Origin: Murinocardiopsis flavida
GTDB taxonomy: Bacteria; Actinomycetota; Actinomycetes; Streptosporangiales; Streptosporangiaceae
DNA length: 64,000 nt
Assembly: GCF_003014485.1 (NCBI RefSeq)
Contig: NZ_PYGA01000013.1
Span: 1-64,000 of the forward strand
Direction of reading: 5' to 3'
The position numbers were made by a program, and so were the translations under genes. The notes below the pieces were generated by a model that made no database searches, was not told the origin of the DNA, and was given only the letters and a program-made list of their open reading frames with translations. Position 1 is the stretch's first letter. The number at the start of each line of letters is the position of its first letter. Shown piece by piece: positions 33,024 to 42,788 of the stretch.

Positions 33024-34733
33024 ATGCGTGTTCCCTACCGGACCCGGCTGGCGGGTATGCAGCGCGCGGGGTGGACCCCGCGCGGCCCGGAGCGGACGCG
33101 GTACCGGGTGCACAGCGAAGCCGACGTCGCCGTGCCCATGGCCGACGGCACCGTGCTGCGCGGCGACCTGTACCGCCCGGCCGGTGCCGCCCCCTGCCCC
33201 GCCCTGCTGGCGTGGAGCCCGTACAACAAGGACCTGATGCCGACCGGGCTGCCCGCGCCGTTCGTCGAGCCGGGCGCCGTCGGCTACCTCGCCGCCCGCG
33301 GGTACGCGGTGCTCGTCGTGAACGCGCGCGGCACCGGGCGTTCCGGCGGGCGCCTGGACCCGGTCATGCACTCCGACGGCGAGCGCGCGGACCTGTGCGG
33401 CACGATCGAATGGCTCGCCGCGCAGCACTGGTGCGACGGCAGCGTCGGGATGACGGGGATGTCCTATTTCGCGGTAAGCCAGCTCGTCGCCGCCGGACTG
33501 CGCGCGCCGGCCCTGAAGGCCGTCTTCCCCTTCGGCGCGACAACGGACTGGTACCGCCACGGGGTGACGCACAACGGCACGCTGCACTCGGGCTTCATGG
33601 GCCGGTACACGGCGGTCAACGGGGCGGCGAACCGCGTGCGGCTCGCCCCGGAGGCGCGCCACGCGCTCGGCTACGTCATCGGCACCGCGCCCGTCCAGCA
33701 CCTCATCCGGCGGCTGATGGCGGCCTCACTCCCCGCGCTCGTCCGCCGGCTGCCCGCACCGGAGCCGTGGATGGACCGGTGGGCGGCGTACGCGCTCACC
33801 GGCGCCCGGCACGACGAGGCCGCGGCCTGGCCGACGCTCGACCGGATCACCGTTCCCGTGCTGATCGGCTCGGAGTGGAGCATGGTGGGCATGCACCTCT
33901 TCGGCGCCTTCGAGGCGTGGCACCGCATCACCGCCCCGAAGAAGCTCTTCATCGGCCCGCGGTGGACGAAGTGGCCGTGGCTGCGCTACCAGGACGAGAT
34001 GCTCGACTTCTACGACCACACGCTGCGCGGAGCCGACAACGGCTACGCGGAACTGCCGCCGGTGCGCTACTGGCTGCACGGCGCCGAGCGCTGGGAATCG
34101 GCGTCCGACTGGCCTGTCCCCGGTACCAGCACGTGGACGCTGCGCCTCGCGGGGACGGAGCTGGGTCCATCGGCGGGCGGTGACGAGCGCGCGTGGGCGG
34201 CGATCCCCGCAGGGATGGAGTACCCCGGCGCGTTCGACCGGTTCGGTGCGCAGGTGATCGGCTACGACTCCGCGCCGATGCCCTCGGACGTGCACCTCGT
34301 CGGGCCCGTCGAACTGACGCTGCCGCTTCGCTCCACAGCGCTGGACACCCACGTGCAGGCGCGGCTCTCCGAGGTGGACGGCTCGGGCCGGACTCAGGTA
34401 CTCGCCATCGGCTGGCTCGCCGCCGCGCACCGGGCCGTCGACGCGCAGCGCAGTACGGCGACCGAGACCATCCACGACCACGCCGCGCCGGCGCCGCTGG
34501 TACCGGGGGAGCAGGTGGAGCTGCGCTTCTCACTGACCCCGTTCGCCCAGCTCCTGCGCCGGGGCCGCCGCTTGCGGCTGGAGCTCGGCAGCGATCCGCG
34601 CAGGCTCGCCGCACCCCCGGACCACGGGTTCATCTACTTCGAGGTCGCCGGGCCGCCCTATCCTGCGCGCAACACCGTCGACCACGCCGGTGCCGAGCTC
34701 CGGCTGTCCGTACAAGGAGAACCGCCGTGGTGA
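33024..34733 (+). CDS. CocE/NonD family alpha/beta hydrolase (X-Pro dipeptidyl-peptidase type)
   Basis: 569 residues. The N-terminal hydrolase domain has MADGTVLRGDLYRPA, RGTGRSGG, the nucleophile elbow GMTGMSYFA and, later, FDPR-like segments. The C-terminal jelly-roll domain (XPP type) starts about residue 400. The start ATG 33024 has GGAGG 5 nt upstream. The stop overlaps the TetR start (GTGGTGA), so both are coupled. It hydrolyses esters or amides; the substrate is unknown. Confidence 0.92.
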   Translation: MRVPYRTRLAGMQRAGWTPRGPERTRYRVHSEADVAVPMADGTVLRGDLYRPAGAAPCPALLAWSPYNKDLMPTGLPAPFVEPGAVGYLAARGYAVLVVNARGTGRSGGRLDPVMHSDGERADLCGTIEWLAAQHWCDGSVGMTGMSYFAVSQLVAAGLRAPALKAVFPFGATTDWYRHGVTHNGTLHSGFMGRYTAVNGAANRVRLAPEARHALGYVIGTAPVQHLIRRLMAASLPALVRRLPAPEPWMDRWAAYALTGARHDEAAAWPTLDRITVPVLIGSEWSMVGMHLFGAFEAWHRITAPKKLFIGPRWTKWPWLRYQDEMLDFYDHTLRGADNGYAELPPVRYWLHGAERWESASDWPVPGTSTWTLRLAGTELGPSAGGDERAWAAIPAGMEYPGAFDRFGAQVIGYDSAPMPSDVHLVGPVELTLPLRSTALDTHVQARLSEVDGSGRTQVLAIGWLAAAHRAVDAQRSTATETIHDHAAPAPLVPGEQVELRFSLTPFAQLLRRGRRLRLELGSDPRRLAAPPDHGFIYFEVAGPPYPARNTVDHAGAELRLSVQGEPPW

Positions 34734-35272
34734 ACGATGACGCGACCGATCCGCGCATCCTCCGCAGCAGGGAGCGCATCCTCGCCGCGGCGGCGGAGCT
34801 GGTCGCCGAGCACGGAATCGCGGGGATCGGTGTCGAGCACATCGCGAAGCACTCGGGCGTCGCCAAGACCACGATCTACCGGCACTGGCCCACGCTGCCC
34901 GAACTGCTGATCGCCGCGCTCGACCGGGCCCTGCCCGACGCGCCCAGCGCCCCCGACACGGGCGACCCCGCCCGCGACGTGGCGGGGTACCTCAGCGCGC
35001 TCGGCGCATCCTTCGACCAGCGCAGCGCCGCGCTGGTGGCCTCGCTCGGCGCCGCGGCCCGGAGCGACCCCGCCTTCGCCGAACTCAACAGGGCGTTCGT
35101 GCGGCAGCGGCGCGAACCGCTGCGCGCCCTCCTGGCAGGCGCAGGGTACAGCGGCGTCGACACCCTGCTCGCCGCGCTGGGCGGGGCGGTCTTCTACTGG
35201 CTGATCGTCACGAACGAGCCGGTCACCCGCGAAGCCGTCGACGAACTCGTGCGCCGCGTCCTGCCGCACTGA
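34727..35272 (+). CDS. TetR-family regulator of the CocE operon
   Basis: 181 residues. The DNA-binding part is RERILAAAAELVAEHGIAGI, then VEHIAKHSGVAKTTIYRHWPTLPELL. The ligand domain is short. The start GTG 34727 (or 34730) overlaps the hydrolase stop, with AAGGAGA upstream. It is the second gene of the operon whose promoter holds a perfect palindrome, so autoregulation is likely. Confidence 0.92.
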   Translation: MVNDDATDPRILRSRERILAAAAELVAEHGIAGIGVEHIAKHSGVAKTTIYRHWPTLPELLIAALDRALPDAPSAPDTGDPARDVAGYLSALGASFDQRSAALVASLGAAARSDPAFAELNRAFVRQRREPLRALLAGAGYSGVDTLLAALGGAVFYWLIVTNEPVTREAVDELVRRVLPH

Positions 35273-35390
35273 CTCCCCAGCGGCCGCTGCCGCCGCCCCC
35301 GTGGGAGACGCGGCCGACCGGGCCTCCCACGGTCCCCCGCCTCCGCGCCCGTGTCCCGGAGTCCGGGGCGGGGCGCCCTATTCTGGCGGC

Positions 35391-35996
35391 ATGCCCATCC
35401 GAACGGAGCAGGATCGGACGCGCCGCGAGAAGGCCGCCGACGGCGCCATCGCGGTGATCGCCGAATCCGGCCTGCGCGGCCTGACCCACCGCGCGGTCGA
35501 CGCCCGCACGGCGCTGCCGCCGGGCACCGCCAGCAGCTGCTTCCGGACCCGGCAGGCGCTCATCGACGCGGCCCTCGGCCGGATCATCGAACTCGACGAG
35601 GCGATCCTCGACCAGCTGCCGCCCGACTGGTGGCGCACGCCCGAACGCGCCGCCGAGACCCTCACCGCGCTCCTGGAGACCTGGCTCGGCGAGGCACGGC
35701 ACCACACCCGCGCGCGCATGGTCCTGTACCTCGACGCCTCCCTCGCGCAGCACAACGAGGCCCTGTACAAGGAGGCGAGCCTGCGCTTCCTCGGCCGCGC
35801 GGCCGAGGCGATGCGCGAGGTGGGCTTCCCCGCGCCCGAGCGCACCGCCGGCGTGTTCGTCTCGCAGTTGGACGGGATCCTCTTCGGCGCGCTGGCGCGC
35901 CCGTTCCACCCGGCGGCCGACCGGGCCTGGCTGCGCGAGGCCGTCGAGGCGGTGCTGCGCTCCCTGGGCACGGGTGGGGCGGCGGCCCGGGTCTGA
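35391..35996 (+). CDS. TetR-family regulator
   Basis: 201 residues. The N-terminal helix-turn-helix is atypical but clear: GLRGLTHRAVDARTALPPGTASSCFRTRQALIDAAL. The C-terminal domain has RARMVLYLDASL and QLDGILFGALARPF. It is monocistronic, 118 bp after the CocE/TetR operon. The target is unknown. Confidence 0.9.
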   Translation: MPIRTEQDRTRREKAADGAIAVIAESGLRGLTHRAVDARTALPPGTASSCFRTRQALIDAALGRIIELDEAILDQLPPDWWRTPERAAETLTALLETWLGEARHHTRARMVLYLDASLAQHNEALYKEASLRFLGRAAEAMREVGFPAPERTAGVFVSQLDGILFGALARPFHPAADRAWLREAVEAVLRSLGTGGAAARV

Positions 35997-36096
35997 GGCG
36001 GCCGGGCGCCGCCCGGGGTCCCCGGTCGCCGAAAGCCGCCCTGCCGGCAGAAAAGCACTCGATCACGGTGGGCCCGGCCCGGTAGGTTCCGGTGCC

Positions 36097-36879
36097 ATGC
36101 CGACGGGATCCGCCGAGGACGCGAGCGCCGCAGCGCTCCTCAACCTCGAAATGGCCATGCTGTGGGACGGCGACGACCACGGGCGCCTGCACCACGGCGC
36201 GCACTACGTCGCCCTCGGCGTCGCGGACGACGGGCTGACCGCCGCCGTGGGCGCCGCGGTTCCCGACCCCCTCGCCGCCGAACTGGCCGACCTCGCCGTC
36301 CTGCCCAGGGGCGGGCCCGAATGCGCGCCGCCGACGACGATCCTGCGCTGCGCGCGGCTGCTCAGGGGCCGGCTGGGGCCGGTCGAGGTGTCGGGCGGGC
36401 CCAGTTACCTCGTCCCGCCCGGCGTGCGGGCCGAGAGCACCGCCCGGGTGGTCCGCTCCACCGACGGCGCCGGTACCGGGGCGCTGCGCGGCGCCAACCC
36501 CGGCACGTGGGCGGACGGCGAGTGGCACGCCCTCCTGGACGGGCGGTTCGGCCCCTGGGCCGCGGCGGTGGACGGGGAGCGGGTCGTCGCGCTCTGCTGC
36601 ACTCCCGTGTTCTCCGACCGGGCCGCCGAAGCCGGTGTGTGGACCCGCCCCTCCCATCGTGGGCGCGGCCACGCGGCGTCGGTGACCGCGCATTGGGCGT
36701 CGGCGTTCGGCTCGGACGGCCGCCGGCTCTTCTACAGCACGTCCGCGGCGAACACCGCGTCGCAGCGGGTGGCAGAGCGGCTCGGGCTGCGCCGCCTCGG
36801 CTGGATCTGGAAGGTGTCGCGACCGGGCGAGCAGGGGAGCCACGTCGAGCGCACATGGGGGCCGCCCGCGATCGGGTGA
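36097..36879 (+). CDS. GNAT family N-acetyltransferase
   Basis: 260 residues. The GNAT domain is at the C-terminal half: CCTPVFSDRAAEAGVWTRPSHRGRGHA contains the acetyl-CoA binding RxGRG-type motif, followed by FYSTSAANTASQRVAERLGLR. The N-terminal half is a family-specific acceptor region. The acceptor is unknown. Confidence 0.88.
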   Translation: MPTGSAEDASAAALLNLEMAMLWDGDDHGRLHHGAHYVALGVADDGLTAAVGAAVPDPLAAELADLAVLPRGGPECAPPTTILRCARLLRGRLGPVEVSGGPSYLVPPGVRAESTARVVRSTDGAGTGALRGANPGTWADGEWHALLDGRFGPWAAAVDGERVVALCCTPVFSDRAAEAGVWTRPSHRGRGHAASVTAHWASAFGSDGRRLFYSTSAANTASQRVAERLGLRRLGWIWKVSRPGEQGSHVERTWGPPAIG

Positions 36880-37376
36880 CCCGGGATACCGGACCCGGTG
36901 CGGGGCCCCGGTGCCGAACGGGCGTCGCGTCCAGGGCCGGGCCGCCGCGGAACCGGGCGGCGCGGGCGCGCCCCCGCGCCGCCCGGTGGCACTCGGCCGT
37001 ACGCAACGGCGGCCGCTCCCGGATCCTCCGCGGGCGTCAGCCCGCCGGAGCCTGAAGCGGCCGCCGAGTCCCCCGTCCCTCCCCGGCCGGGGTCCGAGGA
37101 CTCCGGCCGCCGTCCTGGTCGGGTCGGGGCGTCCCGTTGCGGTGATGCTGCGTCGGGGTCGCCGTGCGGTCCGGTGTGGGCACCCGGACTCCGTGTACCC
37201 ACAGGTTCCCCGATACCGACTGGAACCGGGTTGCATTACGGTTGGATCCCTGCGGCGCCCCGGTGGTGCGGGCGCTCAGGGCGACACCGATGGTGCGGCG
37301 CGGGCCCCGGTCGGCGGCCGCATTCGCACAGCGCGCCCGGGCCACCGGGCCCGCGCGGTGGTGGAAGGGAACGTGC
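36880..37376. other. Intergenic region before the AfsR-like gene
   Basis: About 500 bases with no supported gene. It is GC-rich apart from a small patch around 37195-37245, where the promoter of the regulator probably lies. A Shine-Dalgarno sequence (GGAAGGGA, 37362-37369) precedes the ATG. Confidence 0.5.
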
Positions 37377-40300
37377 ATGCGCTACGCGATTCTGGGACCG
37401 CTGGAGGTCCGCGACATTGCAGCGCCCGATCACGTGGTCCGCCTCTCCCCGAAGCTCTCCGGGCTGCTCGCCGTGCTGCTGTGCGCGCCGGGCTCGGCCG
37501 TCGCCGAGGCCCGGCTCATCGAGGCCATGTGGGACGGCGCCCCGCCGCGCTCCGCCCAGAAGAGCCTGCACGTCTACGTCCACCACCTCCGCCAGTCGCT
37601 CGGCGGGCCCGACACCGTCGTGCGCGAGGGCGGCGGCTACCGGCTCGCCGCCGACCCCGCGGCCGTCGACTCCGTCCGCTTCGCGCGGCTCGTCGAGGAG
37701 GGCCGCGGCGCGATCGGTCGCGGCGAGTCGGCGGTCGGCGCGGCGCTGCTGCGCGAGGCGCTGGACCTGTGGCGCGGCCCCGCCTTCAGCGGGCTCGACT
37801 CGCTGCCCCTGGTCCGCGAGGAGGCGGCCCGCCTCGCCGAGCGGCGGTGGTCGGCCACCGAGGAGCTGTTCCGCACCGAACTGGCCCTCGGCCGGCACGA
37901 CGACGCCGTCGCGGAGCTGACCGCGCTCGTCGCCGAGCACCCGTTCCGCGAGCGGCTGCGCGGCACGCTGATGCTCGCCCTGTACCGCGCGGGCCGCACG
38001 CACGAGGCGCTGGAGGTCTACCGGAGCGGCCGCGCCCTGCTGATCGAGGAGCTCGGCATCGAGCCGGGGCGCGAACTCCGCGACCTGGAGACCGCCGTCC
38101 TGCGCGGCGACCCGGCGCTCGACGCGCCGCCGGCACCGGACCCGACACTGGCGCCCGCGCCCGAGGCCGACCCGCAGGACGGCGCCGCACCCGCGGCGCA
38201 GCGGCCGCCGCCGGTGCCGGCGCAGCTCCCTCCCGACATCGCCGACTTCACCGGGCGCGAAGCGCTGCTCGCGGAGCTCGGCGCGGCACTCGGGGATGCG
38301 GGGGGCGGCCGGACCGGCGGCGCGCCCGTCGCCGCGATCTCCGGGATGGGCGGCGTCGGCAAGACCTCGCTCGCGGTGCGGGTGGCGCACTCCCGGGCGG
38401 CCGACTATCCCGGCGGTCAGCTCTACGTCGACCTGCGCGGCGCCGAGGACCCCGTTGACCCGGCGCAGGTCCTCGCCGGGTTCCTGCACGCGCTCGGCGT
38501 CGAGGGGGCGGCCGTGCCGGTCCCGCAGGACGAGCGGTCCGCCCTGTTCCGCAGCATGCTGGGCGAGCGCCGCATGCTGGTGGTGCTCGACGACGCCGCC
38601 TCGGAGGCCCAGGTCAGGCCGCTGCTCCCCGCGGCGGGCGGCAGCGCCGTGCTGGTCACGTCGCGTACCCGGCTGGTCGGCCTGGAGGGCGCGCGGCTCA
38701 TCGACCTCGACGTGTTCGAACCCGGCCAGGCCATCCGCCTGCTCGAACGCATCCTCGGCGCCGACCGGGTCGCCGCGGACCCCGACGCGGCCGAGAGCAT
38801 CGCCCGGCTGTGCGGGTACGCCCCGCTGGCGGTGCGCATCGCCGGGGCGCGCCTGGCGGGGCGCAGGCAGTGGCCGCTGTCGCGGCTGGTGCGCATGCTC
38901 GCCCACGAAGGGCGCCGGCTCGACGTGCTGGCGGTGGGCGACCGCGAGGTGCGCGCCTGTATCGAACTGAGCCATCGCGCCCTCGACCCCGATGCGCGCG
39001 AGGCGTTCCGCCTGCTGGGGGTGGTCGAGGCGCCGGACTACCCGGAATGGGTGGTCGCGGCGCTGCTCGACGTGCCCATGGACGCCGCGCAGGAGCACAT
39101 CGAGGCCCTGGTCGACGCGCAGCTGCTCACGATCGTCGGGGGCGCGTCGGGCCGGCTCCGCTACCGCATGCACGACCTGATCCGGCTGTACGCGCGCGAG
39201 CTCGGCGCGGGCGACGAGCGCGGCCCCGCGGCGCTGCGGCGCGCCATCGGCGGTTGGCTGTGGCTGGCGGAGCAGGCCACGGAGTACATCCCGGGGCCGT
39301 GCTACGCCACCATGCACGGGACGGCGCAGCGCTGGCCGCTGCCGTCGGAGGACGCCGCCGAGGCCCTCAGCGACCCCATGTCGTGGTTCGACGACGAGTG
39401 GCATGCCATGGCCGCCGTCGTGCGCCAGGCCGGCGCCGCGGGGCTGGACGAGGCCGCCTGGGACCTCGCGGGCTGCCTGGAGAAGTACTTCGACGTCCGG
39501 GGGCGCTTCGACGACTGGCTGCGCTGCCACGAGACCGCGCTCGCGGCATGCCGCGCGGCGGGCAACGTCCGCGGCGAGGCCGTGCTGCGCCGCGGTATGG
39601 CCGACCTGAACACCTGGATCGGCCCCGGCGAGCGGGGCGACTTCGCGATGATCGGCATGCTGGAGCAGGCCGACCGCGTGTTCGAGATGTTCGCCGGGCT
39701 CGGCGACCTGCGCGGGATGTCCGACGCCCTGGTGATGCGCACGTGGGGGCTCGTCTCCCAGGGGCTGCCCCGCGCGGCCGGCGAGACGTCCGGTGAGGCC
39801 CTGCGGCTCGCCGAGGAGGCCGACTACCTGGGCGGGCGCGCCCGCGCCTACCACGTGATGGCCATTGCCGACCACGAGCAGCAGCGCACCGACAACGCGG
39901 TCGTGCACCTCACCGAGGCCATGAAGCTCGCCCGGCTGCTCGGCAACTCCCGGTTCGAGGCGACCGCCATGCAGTTCCTCGGCGCCGCCGAGTGCCTGGA
40001 GGGGGACATCGAGACCGGGCGGCGGCACCTGCTCCGCTCCCTGGAGATGACCCGCGCCATGGGCGACCGCTACGGCGAGGTCTTCTCCCTGATGTACCTC
40101 GCCCGCCTGTACATCGCCCTCGGCGACCCCGAGGCGCTGCCCGCGGTCGAGGCGGCGACCGGGCTCAGCCGCCGCCACCGCATGAACCACCACCTGGCCG
40201 ACTCGCTGGCGCTCACCGGGCAGGTCCACCTCGCCGCGGGCGACGTCGCCACCGCGACCGGCGCCCTTGAGGAGTCGGTCGCGCTGTGGCGGACCCGCGG

Positions 40301-40439
40301 CTGGCCGTCGTTCCTCGCCGACACGCTCGACACGCTCGCCCGCGCCCACGACGCAGCCGACCGGCACGATGCCGCTGCGGCCGCCCGCGCCGAGGCGGCG
40401 CACCTCCGCGCGGAACTCTCGCCGACCGACCCGCTGTGA
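37377..40439 (+). CDS. AfsR/SARP family transcriptional regulator
   Basis: 1020 residues, full length. The order is an OmpR-type DNA-binding domain (1-95, ending VREGGGYRLA), a bacterial transcriptional activation domain BTAD (about 100-240, ELGIEPGRELRDLE), an NB-ARC ATPase with P-loop GMGGVGKTSLA near 325 and Walker B LVVLDDA near 403, a winged helix (MHDLIRLYA) and TPR repeats to the end. Such proteins activate secondary metabolism genes. No obvious cluster is adjacent. The palindromic terminator begins inside the last codons. Confidence 0.95.
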   Translation: MRYAILGPLEVRDIAAPDHVVRLSPKLSGLLAVLLCAPGSAVAEARLIEAMWDGAPPRSAQKSLHVYVHHLRQSLGGPDTVVREGGGYRLAADPAAVDSVRFARLVEEGRGAIGRGESAVGAALLREALDLWRGPAFSGLDSLPLVREEAARLAERRWSATEELFRTELALGRHDDAVAELTALVAEHPFRERLRGTLMLALYRAGRTHEALEVYRSGRALLIEELGIEPGRELRDLETAVLRGDPALDAPPAPDPTLAPAPEADPQDGAAPAAQRPPPVPAQLPPDIADFTGREALLAELGAALGDAGGGRTGGAPVAAISGMGGVGKTSLAVRVAHSRAADYPGGQLYVDLRGAEDPVDPAQVLAGFLHALGVEGAAVPVPQDERSALFRSMLGERRMLVVLDDAASEAQVRPLLPAAGGSAVLVTSRTRLVGLEGARLIDLDVFEPGQAIRLLERILGADRVAADPDAAESIARLCGYAPLAVRIAGARLAGRRQWPLSRLVRMLAHEGRRLDVLAVGDREVRACIELSHRALDPDAREAFRLLGVVEAPDYPEWVVAALLDVPMDAAQEHIEALVDAQLLTIVGGASGRLRYRMHDLIRLYARELGAGDERGPAALRRAIGGWLWLAEQATEYIPGPCYATMHGTAQRWPLPSEDAAEALSDPMSWFDDEWHAMAAVVRQAGAAGLDEAAWDLAGCLEKYFDVRGRFDDWLRCHETALAACRAAGNVRGEAVLRRGMADLNTWIGPGERGDFAMIGMLEQADRVFEMFAGLGDLRGMSDALVMRTWGLVSQGLPRAAGETSGEALRLAEEADYLGGRARAYHVMAIADHEQQRTDNAVVHLTEAMKLARLLGNSRFEATAMQFLGAAECLEGDIETGRRHLLRSLEMTRAMGDRYGEVFSLMYLARLYIALGDPEALPAVEAATGLSRRHRMNHHLADSLALTGQVHLAAGDVATATGALEESVALWRTRGWPSFLADTLDTLARAHDAADRHDAAAAARAEAAHLRAELSPTDPL

Positions 40440-40472
40440 CCCCGCCCGCAGCACGGCGGGCGGGGTCACAGC
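40433..40472. terminator. Bidirectional terminator between convergent genes
   Basis: A perfect 17-bp stem (40433-40449 with 40456-40472) with a 6-nt loop overlaps the stop codon of the AfsR-like gene. It lies 10 bases from the stop of the convergent peptidase gene. Confidence 0.85.
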
Positions 40473-40481
40473 GGCGTGCGG

Positions 40482-41135
40482 TCACTTCTTGGAGACGTAG
40501 AACAGCCCGTTCTTCTGCGATGCCTTCGCGAGGTTCTTGGCCGAGACCGTGTGGTGCCCGCCGTACTTGGCGTCAGCGGGGTCCCAGATGATGAACGTCT
40601 TCTTGGACTTGTCGTAGCCGCGCACCGAGATGGCGTGCCCGAAGTTGTTCTCCGCCTTGATCCACGAGGCCTCCTTCCCCCAGACCCCCAGGGGCACGGC
40701 CTTCTTGAGGACGCCGACGTCGTAGGCCACGCGGTCCATGAGCACCGAGGCGTCCTGCCCGTTCGCCCACGTCTGCTTGTACCCCTTCGAGGAGAGGTAG
40801 GAGTTGTAGACGACCGAGGCGTTCTTGCCGCTGGTGCCGGGGCCCTCCGTCTTCATCTTCTCGGCGAGGGTGGACTGGGTCACCTTGACGCCGAAGGTCC
40901 GCAGGCTGAGCTGCACGCTGGTGGGGACGCACCAGTTGCCGCGCTGCTGCTTCCACGCCTTGTGGGTCACCGCCCCCTTCTGCGGGGCGGCGGCCTTCGG
41001 CGCGGCCTCGGCACTCGCGTCGGCGGGGGCGAGCGGGGTCATCTGCACGGCGGGTTCGGCGGCGGCCGGGGCGGCGCCCGCGGCGAGCATGCCGACGGTC
41101 GCGGCCGCACCGATGATCAAGCGGAATCTGTACAC
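40482..41135 (-). CDS. Secreted C39-like cysteine peptidase
   Basis: 217 residues. The signal peptide ends APAAAE (about residue 26), followed by an Ala/Pro-rich linker. The papain-like catalytic set is visible: Cys in NWCVPTSVQ, His in FGHAISVRGYD, and Asp in IIWDPADAKYGG. The start is GTG at 41135. It acts outside the cell; the substrate is unknown. It uses more Lys codons (AAG) than its neighbours. Confidence 0.9.
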   Translation of the reverse strand: MYRFRLIIGAAATVGMLAAGAAPAAAEPAVQMTPLAPADASAEAAPKAAAPQKGAVTHKAWKQQRGNWCVPTSVQLSLRTFGVKVTQSTLAEKMKTEGPGTSGKNASVVYNSYLSSKGYKQTWANGQDASVLMDRVAYDVGVLKKAVPLGVWGKEASWIKAENNFGHAISVRGYDKSKKTFIIWDPADAKYGGHHTVSAKNLAKASQKNGLFYVSKK

Positions 41136-41331
41136 GAGGGGTCTCCAGGGCGCCCCAGGAGCGATGAATCACCGCAAACGGGCGCATGATGCGAAATCGA
41201 CTGGATGACCCTAGTGTCTGGATTGCCATGGGGCAAGCGCGGAGCGTCATGGTGCCAGGTGCCGCCCTGGGCGCAGCGGCGGTGCGCGCGGGCCGAGGGT
41301 GATGCGCGGGCAGGGGGCCGTGCGCGGGCCG

Positions 41332-42570
41332 CTACCGCTCGTCGGGCGGCTCGTCGGGCGCGGCTTCGGACCGGCGCAGCGCGCGGGGGAGCAGCAGCGC
41401 CACCGCTGCGGTGGCCGCGAGCCCGCCGGCCCCGGCGACCACCAGCGCGGTGCGGGGCCCCGTGGCGTCGAGGAGCAGGCCGCCGCCGATGTAGGAGAGC
41501 CCCGCTGCCGCACCGACCGCCGCGTAGACGTTGCCGAACACCCGGCCGAGCAGCCGCGCCGGCACCAGCCGCTGGAGCAGCGTGTTCACGGCGACGTCCA
41601 TCGCGGCGATCCCGATGCCGCGCACCGCTTGCAGGACGCAGGCCGCGGCGACCGCCCACGCGATCCCGGTCAGCATGTTGCCCGCGCTGCTCACCGTGAA
41701 CCCGGCGACGAGCAGCACCACCGTCGAGCCGTGCGTCCCGAAGCGGGCGAGCAGCGCGTAGCCGGCCACCAGGCCGAGGCCGACGGCGCCGAGCAGCAGC
41801 CCGACCGCCGAGTCGCCCGCGCCGAAGGTGTCGGTGGCGAGCAGCAGGAGGGCGACGTCGTCGATGCCGTTGAACGCCACCACGGCGCAGAAGCCCAGCG
41901 CGATGATCCGGACCGGCGCGGCGGACCGGATGTAGCCGATCCCCTCGCGCGCGTCGGCCAGCAGTGACGCGGACCGCGCCGCGCCGTCGCGCGGTACGGG
42001 CGGCAGCGGGCGCAGGGCGGCCAGTACCGCGGCGGAGGCGAGGAAGGACAGTGCGGCGGCGACGAGCACCCCCTGGATCCCGGCGATGGGGAACAGCGCC
42101 GCGGCGAGCAGCGGTCCGATCGCCTCGGCCCCGTTCGTGCCGAACCCGATCGCGGAGTTCGCCGGTGCGAGGTCGCCGCGATGCACCAGCGCAGGGACCG
42201 CCGAGCGCGAGGCGGGCAGGAACACCTGCCCCGCGGTCGCGCGGGCGGCGGCGAGGGCGAGCAGCAGCGGCAGCGGGGGCAGGGACAGCGCGATGAGCAG
42301 CAGGAGCGCCCCTTGGACCAGTTCGCAGCAGATCATCACCCGCCGGAGGTCGTACCGGTCGCCGATGGCGCCGGTGAGCGGGCCCACCAGCGCGGGGACG
42401 AAGTCCCCGACGAGGAGCAGCAGCGAGACGGCGATCGCCCGGCCGGTCGAATCGGCGACGAAGAGCATCAATGCGACGAGGGCGACCGCCTCGCCGGTGA
42501 ACGACACCGTCCGGGCGCAGAGCAGCGTGCGGAAGGCGGCGTTCGACCGGACGAGCCCCCAACCGCCCAT
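41332..42570 (-). CDS. MFS transporter
   Basis: 412 residues, about 12 membrane helices. The signature between TM2 and TM3 is GAIGDRYDLRRVMI. The start ATG 42570 (MGGWGLVRSNAAFRTLL) is chosen for GGAGG 6 nt upstream; the longer Gly-rich extension is not supported. It belongs to the efflux-type (DHA3-like) group. The substrate is unknown. Confidence 0.9.
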   Translation of the reverse strand: MGGWGLVRSNAAFRTLLCARTVSFTGEAVALVALMLFVADSTGRAIAVSLLLLVGDFVPALVGPLTGAIGDRYDLRRVMICCELVQGALLLLIALSLPPLPLLLALAAARATAGQVFLPASRSAVPALVHRGDLAPANSAIGFGTNGAEAIGPLLAAALFPIAGIQGVLVAAALSFLASAAVLAALRPLPPVPRDGAARSASLLADAREGIGYIRSAAPVRIIALGFCAVVAFNGIDDVALLLLATDTFGAGDSAVGLLLGAVGLGLVAGYALLARFGTHGSTVVLLVAGFTVSSAGNMLTGIAWAVAAACVLQAVRGIGIAAMDVAVNTLLQRLVPARLLGRVFGNVYAAVGAAAGLSYIGGGLLLDATGPRTALVVAGAGGLAATAAVALLLPRALRRSEAAPDEPPDER

Positions 42571-42728
42571 GCCGGACCTCCGAGGTCGCGCCGAGCCGGC
42601 GGCGGTGCGCTGTCCGCCGCCCGCGCCGGTGCCGTACCCGACACTGCCACCCGCCGGCGCCGGCCTCAATCCCTATTCCGGGACCGGCGGCCGCTTCCGT
42701 CCCCGATCCGGTAAAAATGTAGAATCCG

Positions 42729-42741
42729 ATATTTGCATGTA
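42729..42741 (+). promoter_or_regulatory. Candidate GntR operator (motif copy 1)
   Basis: ATATTTGCATGTA lies in an AT-rich promoter 48 bases before the GntR gene. A nearly identical motif (ATATTACATGTA, minus strand, 50006-50017) precedes the convergent dehydratase operon. The shared motif suggests control by the same regulator. Confidence 0.5.
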
Positions 42742-42788
42742 AACTGTGCGGGCGAAGTGTCGAAGCTGGAGAGCGGGAGAATGCGCCG

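Noticed and set aside
37236..40469. Minus-strand open frame of over 1000 codons
   Set aside because: It is antisense to the AfsR-like gene; composition is repetitive and no domain is recognisable.
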